Part shown: positions 36,983 to 47,267 of the stretch, piece by piece
How positions within the stretch are numbered: the stretch's first letter is position 1
Layout: each line of letters begins with the position of its first letter
Assembly (NCBI RefSeq): GCF_001190785.1
Contig: NZ_LGSS01000013.1
Location: 1 to 64,000, forward strand
DNA: 64,000 nucleotides
Source: Gottschalkia purinilytica
GTDB taxonomy: Bacteria > Bacillota > Clostridia > Tissierellales > Gottschalkiaceae
Reading direction: 5' to 3'
Translations under genes and position numbers: made by a program
The notes under the pieces: generated by a model
Told to the model about the DNA's origin: nothing
Databases searched by the model: none
Seen by the model: the letters and a program-made list of their open reading frames with translations, nothing else

Positions 36983-37452
36983 TCTTTCCTTTCGTAAATA
37001 GATACATAGAAATTATCTAAGTTTACTTCATTATTAATAAACTATCATTTTTTAAATTCTATATTTTTTTATTTTTATATTATCATTACTTACTATGAAT
37101 TTATAATCTTGTAGATAATATTATCTATCGTCTGAGCTAACTTTTATTTGAATTATTTTTATTGATTTACAGACTTTTATTATAACTCATTTTAAAAATA
37201 TTTTTTTTAATTTAATAATAATTTTATATTTACATTTTACTGTATATAAGGTGCTTTTTCATTAAATCTAATTTGTATTTAAATACAATACTTTAAATAC
37301 ATCATCTGTTTTTATCGTGAAAGATTTCATCATAGTTCATCCGAGTCAGAATTTCTACTTCATATATATATCTTCAAAAAAATGAAAGATTGTTGAATTA
37401 TCAACAATCTTTATTGAATATATTTATTTAGTTATACTTAATATTTTATTAA
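36983..37452. other. Intergenic region
   Basis: About 470 AT-rich bases. It holds the promoter region of the ABC operon on the left and the terminator at 37385-37412 on the right. No gene or relic was recognised. Confidence 0.5.
37385..37412 (-). terminator. Terminator after the DUF255 gene (28-base repeat, copy 2)
   Basis: Identical over 28 bases to the terminator at 34576-34603 (stem AAAGATTGTTGA, loop ATTA). It lies about 40 bases past the stop at 37453. Confidence 0.8.
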
Positions 37453-39507
37453 TTAACTTGAAAACTTTATTAGTTTTTCAAGTTCTTCTATATTTGATGT
37501 CGGTATATTACATGAATAGTTTTCACATACATAAGCTGTTGCTTTATTATCTATCATTTCTTGATTCTCTGTAAAAGGAACTAGCCTATGTATTTCTTTA
37601 CTTCCATCATTTAATACAACTATTGAAAAAGGTAAAAACTCTTGATTTATTTTATCTAACATTTTCTGAGTATCTTCATTATCCTTATGTCCTGAAATTA
37701 CAATTTCTTTAGTAGATGATATATTAAATAGTAAAGCCATTAAAAAATACCCATGGTTATTAGGTGATACTTTTACATTTCCACCAAAAGCTTTAAGTAT
37801 TTTTTGCGCTTTTTCTTCTAAATAATTATCTCCTGTTAATTTGTATAACCTTAGTAAATTCAATGCAGCTACTGAATTTCCTGATGGAATAGCTCCATCA
37901 TATATTTCTTTATGTTTTACTATTAATTGTTCACTATCTTTTCCATATATGAACAGTCCACCATTTTCATTATCCCAAAATAAATCTAACATTTCTTTGT
38001 TAATATCTAGGGCTTTTTCTAAATAATTAGTATCAAAAGTTGCTTCATAAAGTTCTATAAGTCCCCATGTTAGAAATGCATAATCATCTAAATATCCAGG
38101 ATAAGCAGCTTCCCCATCCCTATATCTTGCTAAAAGTCTACCGTTATCGTCTACTAAATTTTTAAATATAAACTCAACACTCCTTCTAGCCATTGATATA
38201 TAATCTTTATTTTTGAATACCTTCCCTGCATAAGCCAATGCTGCTATCATAAGACCATTCCATGATGTAAGTATTTTGTCGTCTTTATGAGGATGTACTC
38301 TTTTTTCTCTATAGTCATATAGTTTTCTTATTATATTATTAATTTCTTCTTTTAAATCTTTGTTTTTATTTAATTCCTCTAAATCTTTTCCTATTAGGTT
38401 TGGGACATTTTTACCTTCAAAATTACCTCTTGGAACTATATTATAGTATTCTGAAAATAACTTTCCTTTTTCATCCCCTAATACATCAAATACCTCTTCA
38501 TATCCCCATACATAAAACTTTCCTTCTACTCCTTCTGAATCTGCATCTATAGCAGAATAAAAGCCCCCTTCTTTTGAAGTCATATCCTTAATTACAAATT
38601 CAAATATTTTTTCAACTATTTCCTTATATATTTCTTTCTTAGTTATTAAGTATGCTTCTGTGTAAACTATAGCTAATAAGGCATTATCATACAACATTTT
38701 TTCAAAATGTGGAATTAGCCACTTTTCGTCTACTGAATATCTAGCAAATCCAAAACCAATGTGATCAAATATTCCACCTTTATACATTGACTCTAGTGTC
38801 TTTTCTACTATTTCCAAGGAAATTTTACTTTTTGCATATATATGATGTCTTAATAAAAATGATAAGTTATGGGGTGTAGGAAACTTAGGCTGAGTTCCAA
38901 ATCCACCATATATATTATCAAACGAGTTATTATATTCGGTAAATGCTCTCTTAACGCTTTCAGCCCCTATGTCTTCTTCTACATGTGATAACATATTTTT
39001 TTCAACAAATTCTAATATATCTTTACTAGACTTTAATACATCTTCTTTTTTACTGTTCCAACTTTCATGTATAGAATTTAGTAATTCTATTAACCCTACT
39101 CTTCCGTATACTGTGTGTTTAGGAAAGTATGTTCCTGCATAAAAAAGCTTTTTATCCGGTGTCATTATAATAGTTAAAGGCCATCCTCCACTTCCAGTTA
39201 TAGCCTGACAGAAATTCATATATATACTATCTATATCTGGTCTTTCTTCTCTATCTACTTTTATAGCAATAAAATATTTATTTAAAACATCTGCAACTTC
39301 TTCATCTTCAAAAGATTCTCTTTCCATTACATGGCACCAATGACAGGTACTATAACCAATACTTAAAAATATAGGTTTATCTTCTTCTTTTGCTTTTTGA
39401 AATGCTTCTTCACTCCATGAATACCAGTTTACTGGGTTATAGGCGTGTTGTAAGAGATAGGGACTTTTTTCGCTAATTAGTCTGTTAGGTTCACCATTTG
39501 CATTCAT
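37453..39507 (-). CDS. Thioredoxin-domain protein, DUF255/YyaL (Spata20) family
   Basis: 684 residues from ATG 39507 (AGGAG nine bases before). The N-terminal thioredoxin-like domain has [17 protein letters not shown] and [12 protein letters not shown] (CxxC near 60), followed by an (alpha/alpha)6-barrel like N-acylglucosamine epimerases ([35 protein letters not shown]). The function of this family is not established. Two 5' relics of the same gene type lie at 42.6 and 51.1 kb. Confidence 0.9.
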   Translation of the reverse strand: MNANGEPNRLISEKSPYLLQHAYNPVNWYSWSEEAFQKAKEEDKPIFLSIGYSTCHWCHVMERESFEDEEVADVLNKYFIAIKVDREERPDIDSIYMNFCQAITGSGGWPLTIIMTPDKKLFYAGTYFPKHTVYGRVGLIELLNSIHESWNSKKEDVLKSSKDILEFVEKNMLSHVEEDIGAESVKRAFTEYNNSFDNIYGGFGTQPKFPTPHNLSFLLRHHIYAKSKISLEIVEKTLESMYKGGIFDHIGFGFARYSVDEKWLIPHFEKMLYDNALLAIVYTEAYLITKKEIYKEIVEKIFEFVIKDMTSKEGGFYSAIDADSEGVEGKFYVWGYEEVFDVLGDEKGKLFSEYYNIVPRGNFEGKNVPNLIGKDLEELNKNKDLKEEINNIIRKLYDYREKRVHPHKDDKILTSWNGLMIAALAYAGKVFKNKDYISMARRSVEFIFKNLVDDNGRLLARYRDGEAAYPGYLDDYAFLTWGLIELYEATFDTNYLEKALDINKEMLDLFWDNENGGLFIYGKDSEQLIVKHKEIYDGAIPSGNSVAALNLLRLYKLTGDNYLEEKAQKILKAFGGNVKVSPNNHGYFLMALLFNISSTKEIVISGHKDNEDTQKMLDKINQEFLPFSIVVLNDGSKEIHRLVPFTENQEMIDNKATAYVCENYSCNIPTSNIEELEKLIKFSS

Positions 39508-39585
39508 ATGTATCAACTCCTAGTTTAATTATTATTAGAATTATGATACCCTTTTGATTATGTAATTATTAATAATTATAAGAAA

Positions 39586-39628
39586 ATAGAGGTACTTATA
39601 TACTTTTAGTATTTAAGTACCTCTATTA
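39586..39628 (-). terminator. Terminator downstream of the SEDS gene
   Basis: Stem AATAGAGGTACTTA / TAAGTACCTCTATT with a 15-base loop. It lies 135 bases past the stop on the minus strand, with T-rich flank on that side. Confidence 0.7.
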
Positions 39629-39762
39629 ATAAAAGTTAATATGTTAAGTTGCTGACGCCAAGTCTTGTCCTATATTATCAAAGATTTAAGAGCATAAACT
39701 CCTAAATCTCATCTTAGTATTAGTTTTATAAAATCTAGATATGTTTCATCTATTTATCCTAA

Positions 39763-41118
39763 TTAACTCTTAATATTATTACTAGATATTATCAAATCTT
39801 TTCTACGATATACTCCAAGCAGTAATCCAATTAGACCCATATTAACTATAAAGTTCGTACTGCTATATGAAATAAGAGGTAATGCAATATTCATTACAGG
39901 AAATAGTCCTAAATTCATGAGCATATTAGCAGTTAACTGTAAAGAGAACACTATAATAATGGAAGTTATAATATATTTTCCATATATTGAATGAATTTTT
40001 TTTGTTGTCAAAAACATACGTATGATAGTTAATAAAGCTATGAAGACTATAGCTATACCAACAATCCAGCCAAAAGAAGAAACAATATAGGTAAATACAA
40101 AATCAGATTCTAATGCTGGAATTGTAAATCTAGTTCCGAATCCCTTATCATAAAAGTATAGTCCGTCTCCTTTTCCTAATAATTTAGCTCCAGATAATAC
40201 TTTTTCTATAGATACATATATCCATCCATTTCCTGTTGGATCTTTTCTAGGATTCAAAAAAGCACTTAACTTTTCCATTCGATAATTTTGAGGAATAATA
40301 TATAAAAGTAAAAAGCCTAACACTGCACCTATTAAACTCCCATATATAGAAATTAAAAATGATTTTTTGTTTCCTTTAAAGTTTTTATCCATAATTGCTA
40401 TTGTAATCATAACTAAAAATACAAGTCCAAGTATCATAGTGTTTATAAGGGATTTGTAAGCTAAATTAATTGATATAGCTAAAGCTGCTAAACCAAGTAC
40501 TTTTAACATATCTTTTATATTACCATTTATCCATCTTATTAAAAGACCTGAAAATGATACAAGTAAAAAAGGTATAGATACAGACATTGGATCAAAGCCT
40601 ATTGGACCAATGATAATATAAGGAAAACCATGCATATCATCTAGAAAATGTATAGATAAAAATAAAAAAGCAATGGTAGCTATAAAAATATGTATAGAGT
40701 ACTTTTCAAGCCTTGTATAGTCAAAGAAATATAGTGTTAATAAAGTAATAATCCCTATACCTATATATACTAGATAAGATTTAATAGATATATTCTCTGT
40801 ATTTAAAAAAGCAATATCATTTGCAAGATAAAATAGCACCAGTCCACCTGCTATAACCATCATACTAATAAGAATGATGATAGACCATTCAGTTTTAGGT
40901 TTATGAGTTTTATTAAGATTCTCTCCTATTTCAATAGGGTTCCCCATTTGTTTAACTGCCTTTTTTACAGCTTCATCCTCAGTCATTCCATCACTCATAT
41001 ATTCATCCTTAATTTCATCTATATGTACCATTAATTCACTTGAAATATCATTATGAATTTTTTTATACTTTATTTGTTTACACACATCTTTTAAAAATTC
41101 TGAGATATACTTATTCAA
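39763..41118 (-). CDS. FtsW/RodA/SpoVE (SEDS) protein with N-terminal HAAS-like domain
   Basis: 451 residues from TTG 41118, six bases after AGGAGGTG; GTG 41127 overlaps that site. Residues about 1-70 form the charged alpha-helical domain seen in front of PadR-linked permeases (MTEDEAVKKAVKQMGNP). About ten TM helices follow. SEDS features are GKGDGLYFYDKGFGTRFTIP, the ESDFVFTYIVSSFG loop with its conserved Asp, and LMNLGLFPVMNIALPLISYS. SEDS proteins polymerise lipid II glycan strands. Its start overlaps padR, so it is under PadR control. No partner class B PBP gene is nearby. Confidence 0.85.
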   Translation of the reverse strand: MNKYISEFLKDVCKQIKYKKIHNDISSELMVHIDEIKDEYMSDGMTEDEAVKKAVKQMGNPIEIGENLNKTHKPKTEWSIIILISMMVIAGGLVLFYLANDIAFLNTENISIKSYLVYIGIGIITLLTLYFFDYTRLEKYSIHIFIATIAFLFLSIHFLDDMHGFPYIIIGPIGFDPMSVSIPFLLVSFSGLLIRWINGNIKDMLKVLGLAALAISINLAYKSLINTMILGLVFLVMITIAIMDKNFKGNKKSFLISIYGSLIGAVLGFLLLYIIPQNYRMEKLSAFLNPRKDPTGNGWIYVSIEKVLSGAKLLGKGDGLYFYDKGFGTRFTIPALESDFVFTYIVSSFGWIVGIAIVFIALLTIIRMFLTTKKIHSIYGKYIITSIIIVFSLQLTANMLMNLGLFPVMNIALPLISYSSTNFIVNMGLIGLLLGVYRRKDLIISSNNIKS

Positions 41119-41449
41119 TATTTTCACCTCCTATGATCTTATTTATGGTTCTACTATAAATTTGCCACTCTTTTTGTTTTTCAGCTAACAACTTTCTTCC
41201 ATTTGTTGTAATGCTGTAATATTTTCGTTTTCGAGTAGATTTAGTATCTTCCCAGTATGCCTCTATCATTCCCCGACTGTGTAGCTCATGTAATATTGGA
41301 TAAAGAGTTCCTTCTTTTAAAGTAAAAGTATTATCTGATTTCTTTTCTAGTTCCTTAATCATTTGATATCCATACATATCACCTGTGTTCAACAAGTTAA
41401 GTACTAACATAGTTGTACTTCCTTTTAAAAGCTCTTTGTTGATTTTCAA
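41111..41449 (-). CDS. PadR-family transcriptional regulator
   Basis: 112 residues, TTG start with AGGAGG. PadR winged helix: NTGDMYGYQMIKELEKKS, FTLKEGTLYPILHELHSRGM and RKRKYYSITTNGRKLL. Its 3' end overlaps the SEDS gene by eight bases. PadR proteins paired with HAAS-domain membrane proteins usually repress their own operon. Confidence 0.92.
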   Translation of the reverse strand: MKINKELLKGSTTMLVLNLLNTGDMYGYQMIKELEKKSDNTFTLKEGTLYPILHELHSRGMIEAYWEDTKSTRKRKYYSITTNGRKLLAEKQKEWQIYSRTINKIIGGENIE

Positions 41450-41652
41450 TTATATACCTCCTATATCTATGTATTGTATATCTATATATTAACTTCAATT
41501 CTATACATTGTCAATCAAAGATGCATATAAGAAAAGTCTTAGCTTGCAGTATAGTACTTTAAATTAAAATACAAAATACTTACAAAGAATAGCTTAACTA
41601 TAATTATTCTAATTATTAACTTAATCCATATCACAACATCTATTTAAATAAG

Positions 41653-42096
41653 TTAAAATGTAAATATATCATTTAAATCAATCTCTAAATCATTAAAAAC
41701 TTCAGATTTAGCTATATCATCCTTCAAATATATCTTTGGCTCTTTATATTGATCATCTTCATTTAAAGAGAATATATGAACAAAGTTTTCTTTAGGTGAT
41801 ATGATCCAGTATTCTTTTATCCAAATCTCCTATATAAATTCATCTTATCAATATAATCGATTGAAGCAGTTGAAGGGGATAGTATCTCTACTACAAGGTT
41901 AGGAACTCCTTTATAATTGTTCTCTCCTAGTCTATCCTTATTGAATATAACTGTTAGGTCTGGCTGCTGCACCTTATTTGTATTATCACCATCACAAAGC
42001 ACCACATCAAATGGAGATACAAAATTCACACATTTCCCTCTATTCTTCTTAAAGTAATTTCTAAATTCAGCAGATAAGTTTGCAACTACCGTTGAT
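41653..42096 (-). pseudogene. Uma2/DUF820-family protein, frameshifted and 5'-truncated
   Basis: The main frame gives VANLSAEFRNYFKKNRGK, SPFDVVLCDG, VQQPDLTVIFNKDRLG and VPNLVVEILSPSTAS. After LYRRFG (about 41818) a one-base loss shifts to IKEYWIISPKENFVHIF and ends at the stop 41655-41653. These are the Uma2 motifs (PDL, DLVVEILSPST, YW) of the PD-(D/E)XK-like family. The N-terminus is missing, so it is not functional. Confidence 0.82.
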
Positions 42097-42531
42097 GTGC
42101 TAATGAAGAAGTTGATAGTAAGTTAATCACTCTCACCTAGTCGTATTTAATTGTAATATTTTTCCAAAACAAGTGTAGAAAGTTGTGTAGTTATATTGAA
42201 TACTTTTAGATGTTGTAGTTTCTATTAGATACTAGCTCTCTAGGTTAATTCTCTATTCTCTTTGAGTTAATGAGTTCAAGTCGTACCATCTTCATAAATG
42301 CCATGTTTTCAATATTTTTTCTACTCATAATATTATCACTATATCTTGAAATTATATTTTTATATCTCTATAATTTGTTATATGATCCTATTTATTTCAA
42401 GATATCTTTGTTTCAAAAATATAAGAGCACCTAACTCCCCTGCACTATATAATGCAGATGATTCAGCTAGATGCTCTTTATCATATATAAATATATTATT
42501 TTTAAGGACTTAGCACGTAGTATCGTCAATG
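42097..42531. other. Degraded region with short coding-like traces
   Basis: No intact gene. On the minus strand 42483-42378 reads KEHLAESSALYSAGELGALI followed by FLKQRYLEINRII and a stop, which looks like the end of a lost protein that I cannot assign. The rest is AT-rich sequence. Confidence 0.35.
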
Positions 42532-42711
42532 AACGTGACACCAATGACATGTACTATAACCAATACTTAAAAATATAGGTTTATCTTCTTCCTTTGCTTT
42601 TTAAAATGTTTCTTTGCTCCATGAATACCAGTTTACTGGATTATATGCATGTTGAAGTAAGTATGGACTTTCTTCTTCAATCAGTCTATTAGGTTTCTTT
42701 GAAATGCTCAT
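42532..42711 (-). pseudogene. 5' relic of a second DUF255/YyaL gene
   Basis: GGGAGATGG precedes an ATG at 42711. The frame reads [20 protein letters not shown], then [16 protein letters not shown], a TAA, and [20 protein letters not shown] with CHV before homology stops. It matches the first 60 codons of the gene at 37453-39507. The remainder of the gene is absent. Confidence 0.88.
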
Positions 42712-42890
42712 GTTACCATCTCCCTTTTCTTTTCGAAGTAAAAAATATTAGAAATATTATGAATATTATACTTTTAATGTTACATTATCCCCTTGTCTCT
42801 CGTAAGTTATACGTTTTATTATAGTTTTAAGTAAACCATTTCACTCTTTTGGCGTAGATGCAGTTGGCCATTTTCTTTTAAATAATAATC

Positions 42891-44333
42891 TCAAAAATAA
42901 ATATCAGAAAACTCAACATTAACAGCATTTATGAGTCTAGTATCCGAATCTAGACAAACTTGATTCTCTTCATCAACTATACCTTCTTTTATTGGCAATA
43001 TTATAGTAAATGTGCTTCCAACACCTAATTCACTATCTACTTGTATTCTCCCCTCCAAAATAACTATTAACATCTTTACAATAGCTAACCCAATGCCGCT
43101 GCCCTCAGCTTGCCTAGAAAGATTTTTTTCAACTTGTTCAAATCGTTCAAAAATTTTCTCATAATTTTCCTTTGGAATTCCTATACCAGTATCACTTACA
43201 TCAATAGCTATTGTATTATTGATTGTATTTTCTTTAACCTTGACAGTTATACTGCCACCCTCAGGTGTAAACTTTATAGCATTTGACAGAAGATTTAAAA
43301 TTATACGTTCATATTTTTCGTCATCTATTATAATATTCTTACTACTGATATTAGATTTAAAATATAGATTAATTTTCTTCTGATCTGCATATATATTTAC
43401 GGATTCTGTAATTAACTTTGTTAAAAGTACAATGTCCACATTCTTCAAATTTAATTTTAACTGATCTGAATCTAATCTGGTAATATCCAATAAATTATTT
43501 ACAAGACGCAATTGTCTAAATGTATTTAGTTTTATACTCTCTATAAGACTTCTAACACGCTCGGGAATTTTATTAATATGTACATGTTCAATTAATTGGA
43601 TAGCAGAGTAAATAACATTTATTGGAGTTTTGAATTCATGAGTAATAAGCGTTATAAACTCATCTTTCATAACAAGGTCTTTTTCAAGAAGTTCTCTTTG
43701 CTTTTTTTCTGATTTATATAATAATTCCTGTTGTTTATTAATTTTACGACTTTGTTTTCTAAGTAATAGTTCACGTTCTATTGCATCCACTACAGTAGTT
43801 AATATCATTAAGAAAAATGGATTATGAAACATTACTTCAGTCATAATACATACAGTACCTAACAATTTGTTATTATTCGAGTAATGGAGTGGAACTCCAT
43901 AACAAGCACTATTATGGAAATGTGTATGATAATGATTAGTTCCTATTAACTGTACGGGATGATTTTGTTTAAGTGTTAAAGTAACCACATTTGTACCTAC
44001 ATGCTCTTCAATATATTGAACACCCGGATCAATTCCCAATTTGGCTACTGTTGACTTTATCGTTTCATCTCCCAAAGTATCTAACACATATCCGTTTTCA
44101 TCTGAAATACCTATTAATATGGGAGTACCTTCTAATGATTTAATTATTTTTTTACCAAAAAATCTTACAACGTCTAAAATTTCTTTATATGCTTCTTTCT
44201 TTTTAGCTAACTCTAATTCCGACATAATATTTTGAGGTATACCAAGTTTATTGGGATCCATTCCTAATTCTCTACACCTCTTTTTTGATTCTAAAATATA
44301 ACTTGCCTCTTGCTCATGTATATGTTGCAACAT
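42891..44333 (-). CDS. Soluble GAF-domain sensor histidine kinase
   Basis: 480 residues with no TM segment. The N-terminal region (about 1-190) resembles the sensor part of AcoR-type sigma-54 activators (SKKRCRELGMDPN, a GAF-like ligand domain with EEHVGTNVVTLTL, then NSACYGVPLHYSNNNKLLG). A coiled coil (about 185-222), H-box THEFKTPINVI with H232 and a full HATPase_c (NLLSNAIKFTPEGG, DTGIGI, GSGIGLAIVK) follow. No response regulator adjoins it. The gene lies 340 bases downstream of an alpha-oxoamine synthase on the same strand. Confidence 0.88.
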   Translation of the reverse strand: MLQHIHEQEASYILESKKRCRELGMDPNKLGIPQNIMSELELAKKKEAYKEILDVVRFFGKKIIKSLEGTPILIGISDENGYVLDTLGDETIKSTVAKLGIDPGVQYIEEHVGTNVVTLTLKQNHPVQLIGTNHYHTHFHNSACYGVPLHYSNNNKLLGTVCIMTEVMFHNPFFLMILTTVVDAIERELLLRKQSRKINKQQELLYKSEKKQRELLEKDLVMKDEFITLITHEFKTPINVIYSAIQLIEHVHINKIPERVRSLIESIKLNTFRQLRLVNNLLDITRLDSDQLKLNLKNVDIVLLTKLITESVNIYADQKKINLYFKSNISSKNIIIDDEKYERIILNLLSNAIKFTPEGGSITVKVKENTINNTIAIDVSDTGIGIPKENYEKIFERFEQVEKNLSRQAEGSGIGLAIVKMLIVILEGRIQVDSELGVGSTFTIILPIKEGIVDEENQVCLDSDTRLINAVNVEFSDIYF

Positions 44334-44522
44334 ATATTGAATACCTCCTTAAGAACAAAATCAACTACTAAATCTATAATTAGAATACTATTTCAATCAC
44401 CCTAAATTGCTTAAAAAGTTTAAAAGAATCTTTTATAGTTTAAAGCAGTGTCTTTGTCTATTAAAAAATTAATAACAGGGAGAATAATCATCCAATTGTT
44501 TTATTTAAACTAAAATCCCTAG

Positions 44523-44579
44523 GATTTATTATAGTTAAATTACTTATAATACTTATAAGTAATTTAACTATAATAAATC
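44523..44579. repeat. 27-bp perfect hairpin between the oxoamine synthase and kinase genes
   Basis: Positions 44523-44549 pair without mismatch with 44553-44579 around a three-base loop (TAC); the arm starts GATTTATTATAGTTAAATTA. No U tract follows on either strand, so a simple terminator is unlikely. It may be a structured RNA, RNase processing site or palindromic operator. Confidence 0.75.
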
Positions 44580-44674
44580 AATATTTTATTTCTTTAAAAT
44601 ATAATTTTTTTGTTAAGTTACTGACAAAACAGGAGAAAACTTTAGCATTTCTGTCGAAGGTTTTATTAAGTAAT

Positions 44675-45937
44675 TTAAATAACTTTGTGTCTTTTGCATA
44701 TCTTCTCTAGTACATCCACTGTAATTTTTATATTTTCTTCCGTATGACTAATGTTTAAAATTAATCTTATCCTACCCTCACGAAGTTTAACAGCTGGGTA
44801 ACATATTGGTGTCGAATATATTCCTTCATAATAAAGATCCTTGACAACCATTCTTAATTTTTTGTGGTCTTCTATAAATATTGGAATAATTGGACTTTGA
44901 CTATTTCCAAGATTAAATCCCTTAATTTTTAATAATTCTCTCATATACTTATTTTTTTTATGAAGCTCTTTTATCATCCAAGTATTCCTTTCAATTTCTT
45001 CAATGGATGAAAGAACCACAGAAGCATCTGCTGGTGTCATACAAGCTTGAAATACATAAGGGTCCGACCACTTTAGTAGTGAACAATATTTTTCCTTGGT
45101 AGCAACAAAACCCCCTATAGATGCAGTAGATTTTGATAAAGTTGACATAATAAAGTCAACATCTTCACTTACTCCTTCATTATAACAATATCCTTGACCT
45201 TTATCTCCATAAATACCAAAGGTGTGAGCCTCATCTACATATAAGTAGAAGTTATATTGTTTTTTTAGAGAAACTATTTCCTTCAAAGGCGCCAAATCTC
45301 CACTCATAGAATAAGCAGATTCAACAATTACAAAAATATTATCATAAGAATTCTTGTACTTAACTATTTTTGACTCTAAGTCTAAAACGTTATTATGCTT
45401 AAATGAAACCCATTTTGCATTTGATAATTTTAATCCATTTATTATAGATGAGTGACACTCTCTATCAAAAATAATCAAATCGTTATTTCCTGCCAAATAA
45501 GAAATTGCAGCCATATTTGCAGTAAATCCTGTGGGAAAAAGAATTGCTTTCTCTTTTCCAACTAGTTTTGCTATTTTCTTTTCTACTTCTTTGTGTAAAG
45601 AGCTCATCCCACAAGATGATGCAGAAGTACCACATCCTGTACCAAATTTTCTTAGAACATCACAAGCTTTTTCTATTATAGTTTTATTTCTATTTAAACT
45701 TAAATAGTGATTAACACACCATAATATACACTCTTTTTTATTTCCAGAATTCTCTGTAATAACGTTTGAAAGGTTAGAAGCTCCATATTCTAGATATCTG
45801 TCGTATTCATATCCTGTATATCTATTTTCTTTATTGATAAAATCCTGTATATATTTTGCTCTTTTTTCTATATTGATTATATTATTACTTTTTAAATATG
45901 CTAATACTTCTCCTATTGAACTCAAATGCTTGTCCAT
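44675..45937 (-). CDS. Alpha-oxoamine synthase (BioF/KBL/CqsA-like PLP enzyme)
   Basis: 420 residues of fold-type I PLP enzyme. Motifs: FGTGCGTSASSCGMSSLH (about 98-115), D235-E-A-H238, and the PLP lysine K269 in STLSKSTASIGGF. These enzymes condense an amino acid with an acyl-CoA, losing CO2. The roughly 90-residue N-terminal extension differs from short BioF/KBL. No biotin or threonine-catabolism genes are nearby. The next gene is a histidine kinase, as with the CqsA/LqsA autoinducer synthases. Substrate unknown. Confidence 0.82.
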   Translation of the reverse strand: MDKHLSSIGEVLAYLKSNNIINIEKRAKYIQDFINKENRYTGYEYDRYLEYGASNLSNVITENSGNKKECILWCVNHYLSLNRNKTIIEKACDVLRKFGTGCGTSASSCGMSSLHKEVEKKIAKLVGKEKAILFPTGFTANMAAISYLAGNNDLIIFDRECHSSIINGLKLSNAKWVSFKHNNVLDLESKIVKYKNSYDNIFVIVESAYSMSGDLAPLKEIVSLKKQYNFYLYVDEAHTFGIYGDKGQGYCYNEGVSEDVDFIMSTLSKSTASIGGFVATKEKYCSLLKWSDPYVFQACMTPADASVVLSSIEEIERNTWMIKELHKKNKYMRELLKIKGFNLGNSQSPIIPIFIEDHKKLRMVVKDLYYEGIYSTPICYPAVKLREGRIRLILNISHTEENIKITVDVLEKICKRHKVI

Positions 45938-46484
45938 CTAGTCATCTCCTTAATAATTTAAGATTATGAAAAATTTGTATTTATCTATAATATAATTTAC
46001 TGTATAAAGTTATGGAATACCCTACCCATCTTAATTATAATATAGCAAATAAGTATTTTTTTGTAAATAGTCGCTAATTTCCTAGGAATATTAGCTTTCA
46101 AATCTACATCAAAGTTCTTTTTAATCAATGTTATTTTGCATATCAAGTAGTACTTAAAATTTATTTATTATTTACTATAATTTGTACAAAATTTGTACAA
46201 CATAAAAAAGATAGAAAAACTCTCCCTAACTTAATCAATAAACGTTCATAAAACAATATATTTTATCTAGCTTATGCCATGATTTCCACTTCATAAACTA
46301 CCTTTAATTAGTAATATTAAAACTTAACCAAATAGCCTACTTTATTTATGATAAGATTCAACATATAACAATCTAAACTTTAATAATTTTTTTAATTATT
46401 TAACTACTTTACTACCAGTATGCAACTTATTTCCTCATTTATAGCATTCTTTATTAAATCTAATTACCAATTCCATTTTTGCAT
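45938..46484. other. Intergenic region at the lost urease 3' end
   Basis: About 550 AT-rich bases between the oxoamine synthase start and the truncated urease gene. ureC and ureEFGD would be expected from 46484 leftwards, but I find no further urease-like sequence. The right part must hold the promoter of the oxoamine synthase gene. Confidence 0.5.
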
Positions 46485-46835
46485 TTAATTAGGATCTTGC
46501 CCCATGCCATCACGAATTACTTTACCTCCACCAAATATTACTTCATCTCCATAGGTTGCATAATCTTTTTCAATCTCTATATATAAATCAGTATCTCCTA
46601 AACGAACAGCATCACCAGGTTCAAATCTAACAGCAGTACCAGCTGGAATATCTAGGTGCATTCCTTTAGTTTCTTCTCTATCAAATTTCAAAGCAAAATT
46701 TACTTCATAAAAATGATAGTGAGAACCTATTTGAATAGGACGGTCCCCTGTATTAATAACTTTAATCACAATAGTTCTTCTTCCCTCATTACAAATGATA
46801 TCTTCATCTTTTAAAATATATTTTTGAAATCTCAT
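46485..46835 (-). pseudogene. ureB: In-frame ureB-ureC deletion fusion (urease beta head, alpha N-terminus)
   Basis: 116 residues. Residues 1-75 are Ure[47 protein letters not shown]. From residue 76 it becomes the N-terminus of Ure[21 protein letters not shown], then [12 protein letters not shown], stopping at DPN. The join is at FEPGD/VRLGDTD, where ureC normally has VGDxVRLADTD. The end of ureB and start of ureC were thus deleted in frame, and the rest of ureC, with all nickel ligands, is gone. No working urease can come from it. Confidence 0.9.
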
Positions 46836-46859
46836 TTATGGACTATCTTCCTTTTTTAT

Positions 46860-47162
46860 TTATTTTATTGGATTATGTACTGTAACTAGTTTTGTACCAT
46901 CTGGAAATGTAGCTTCTACCTGAACATCATGAATCATATCCCCAATACCTTCTATAACATCTTCAGTGATTAATATTTCCCTTCCTGATTTCATTAGTTC
47001 TGGTACAGACTTCCCTTCTCTAGCGCCTTCTAGTATTTCATAAGTAATTAGTGCTACCGCCTCAGGGTAGTTTAGTTTAATACCTTTCTCTTTTCGTCTT
47101 TTTGCCAAATCAGCTGCTACCACAATTAATAACTTTTCCTGTTCACGAGGTGAAAGTAACAT
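46860..47162 (-). CDS. ureA: Urease gamma subunit
   Basis: 100 residues from ATG 47162, preceded by GGGAGGAATAAAT; a TTG at 47177 overlaps that site. Full-length Ure[61 protein letters not shown]. It forms part of the urease trimer, but its partners are broken here. It is probably a leftover, since no other ure gene is in the window. Confidence 0.92.
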   Translation of the reverse strand: MLLSPREQEKLLIVVAADLAKRRKEKGIKLNYPEAVALITYEILEGAREGKSVPELMKSGREILITEDVIEGIGDMIHDVQVEATFPDGTKLVTVHNPIK

Positions 47163-47267
47163 ATTTATTCCTCCCAAAATTTATAATTGACATCATGATA
47201 TTACTTGAATTCATTATTTACATTAATTTAACTAGTATGCAGAACAAACCATTTTTTATAGCTAATA

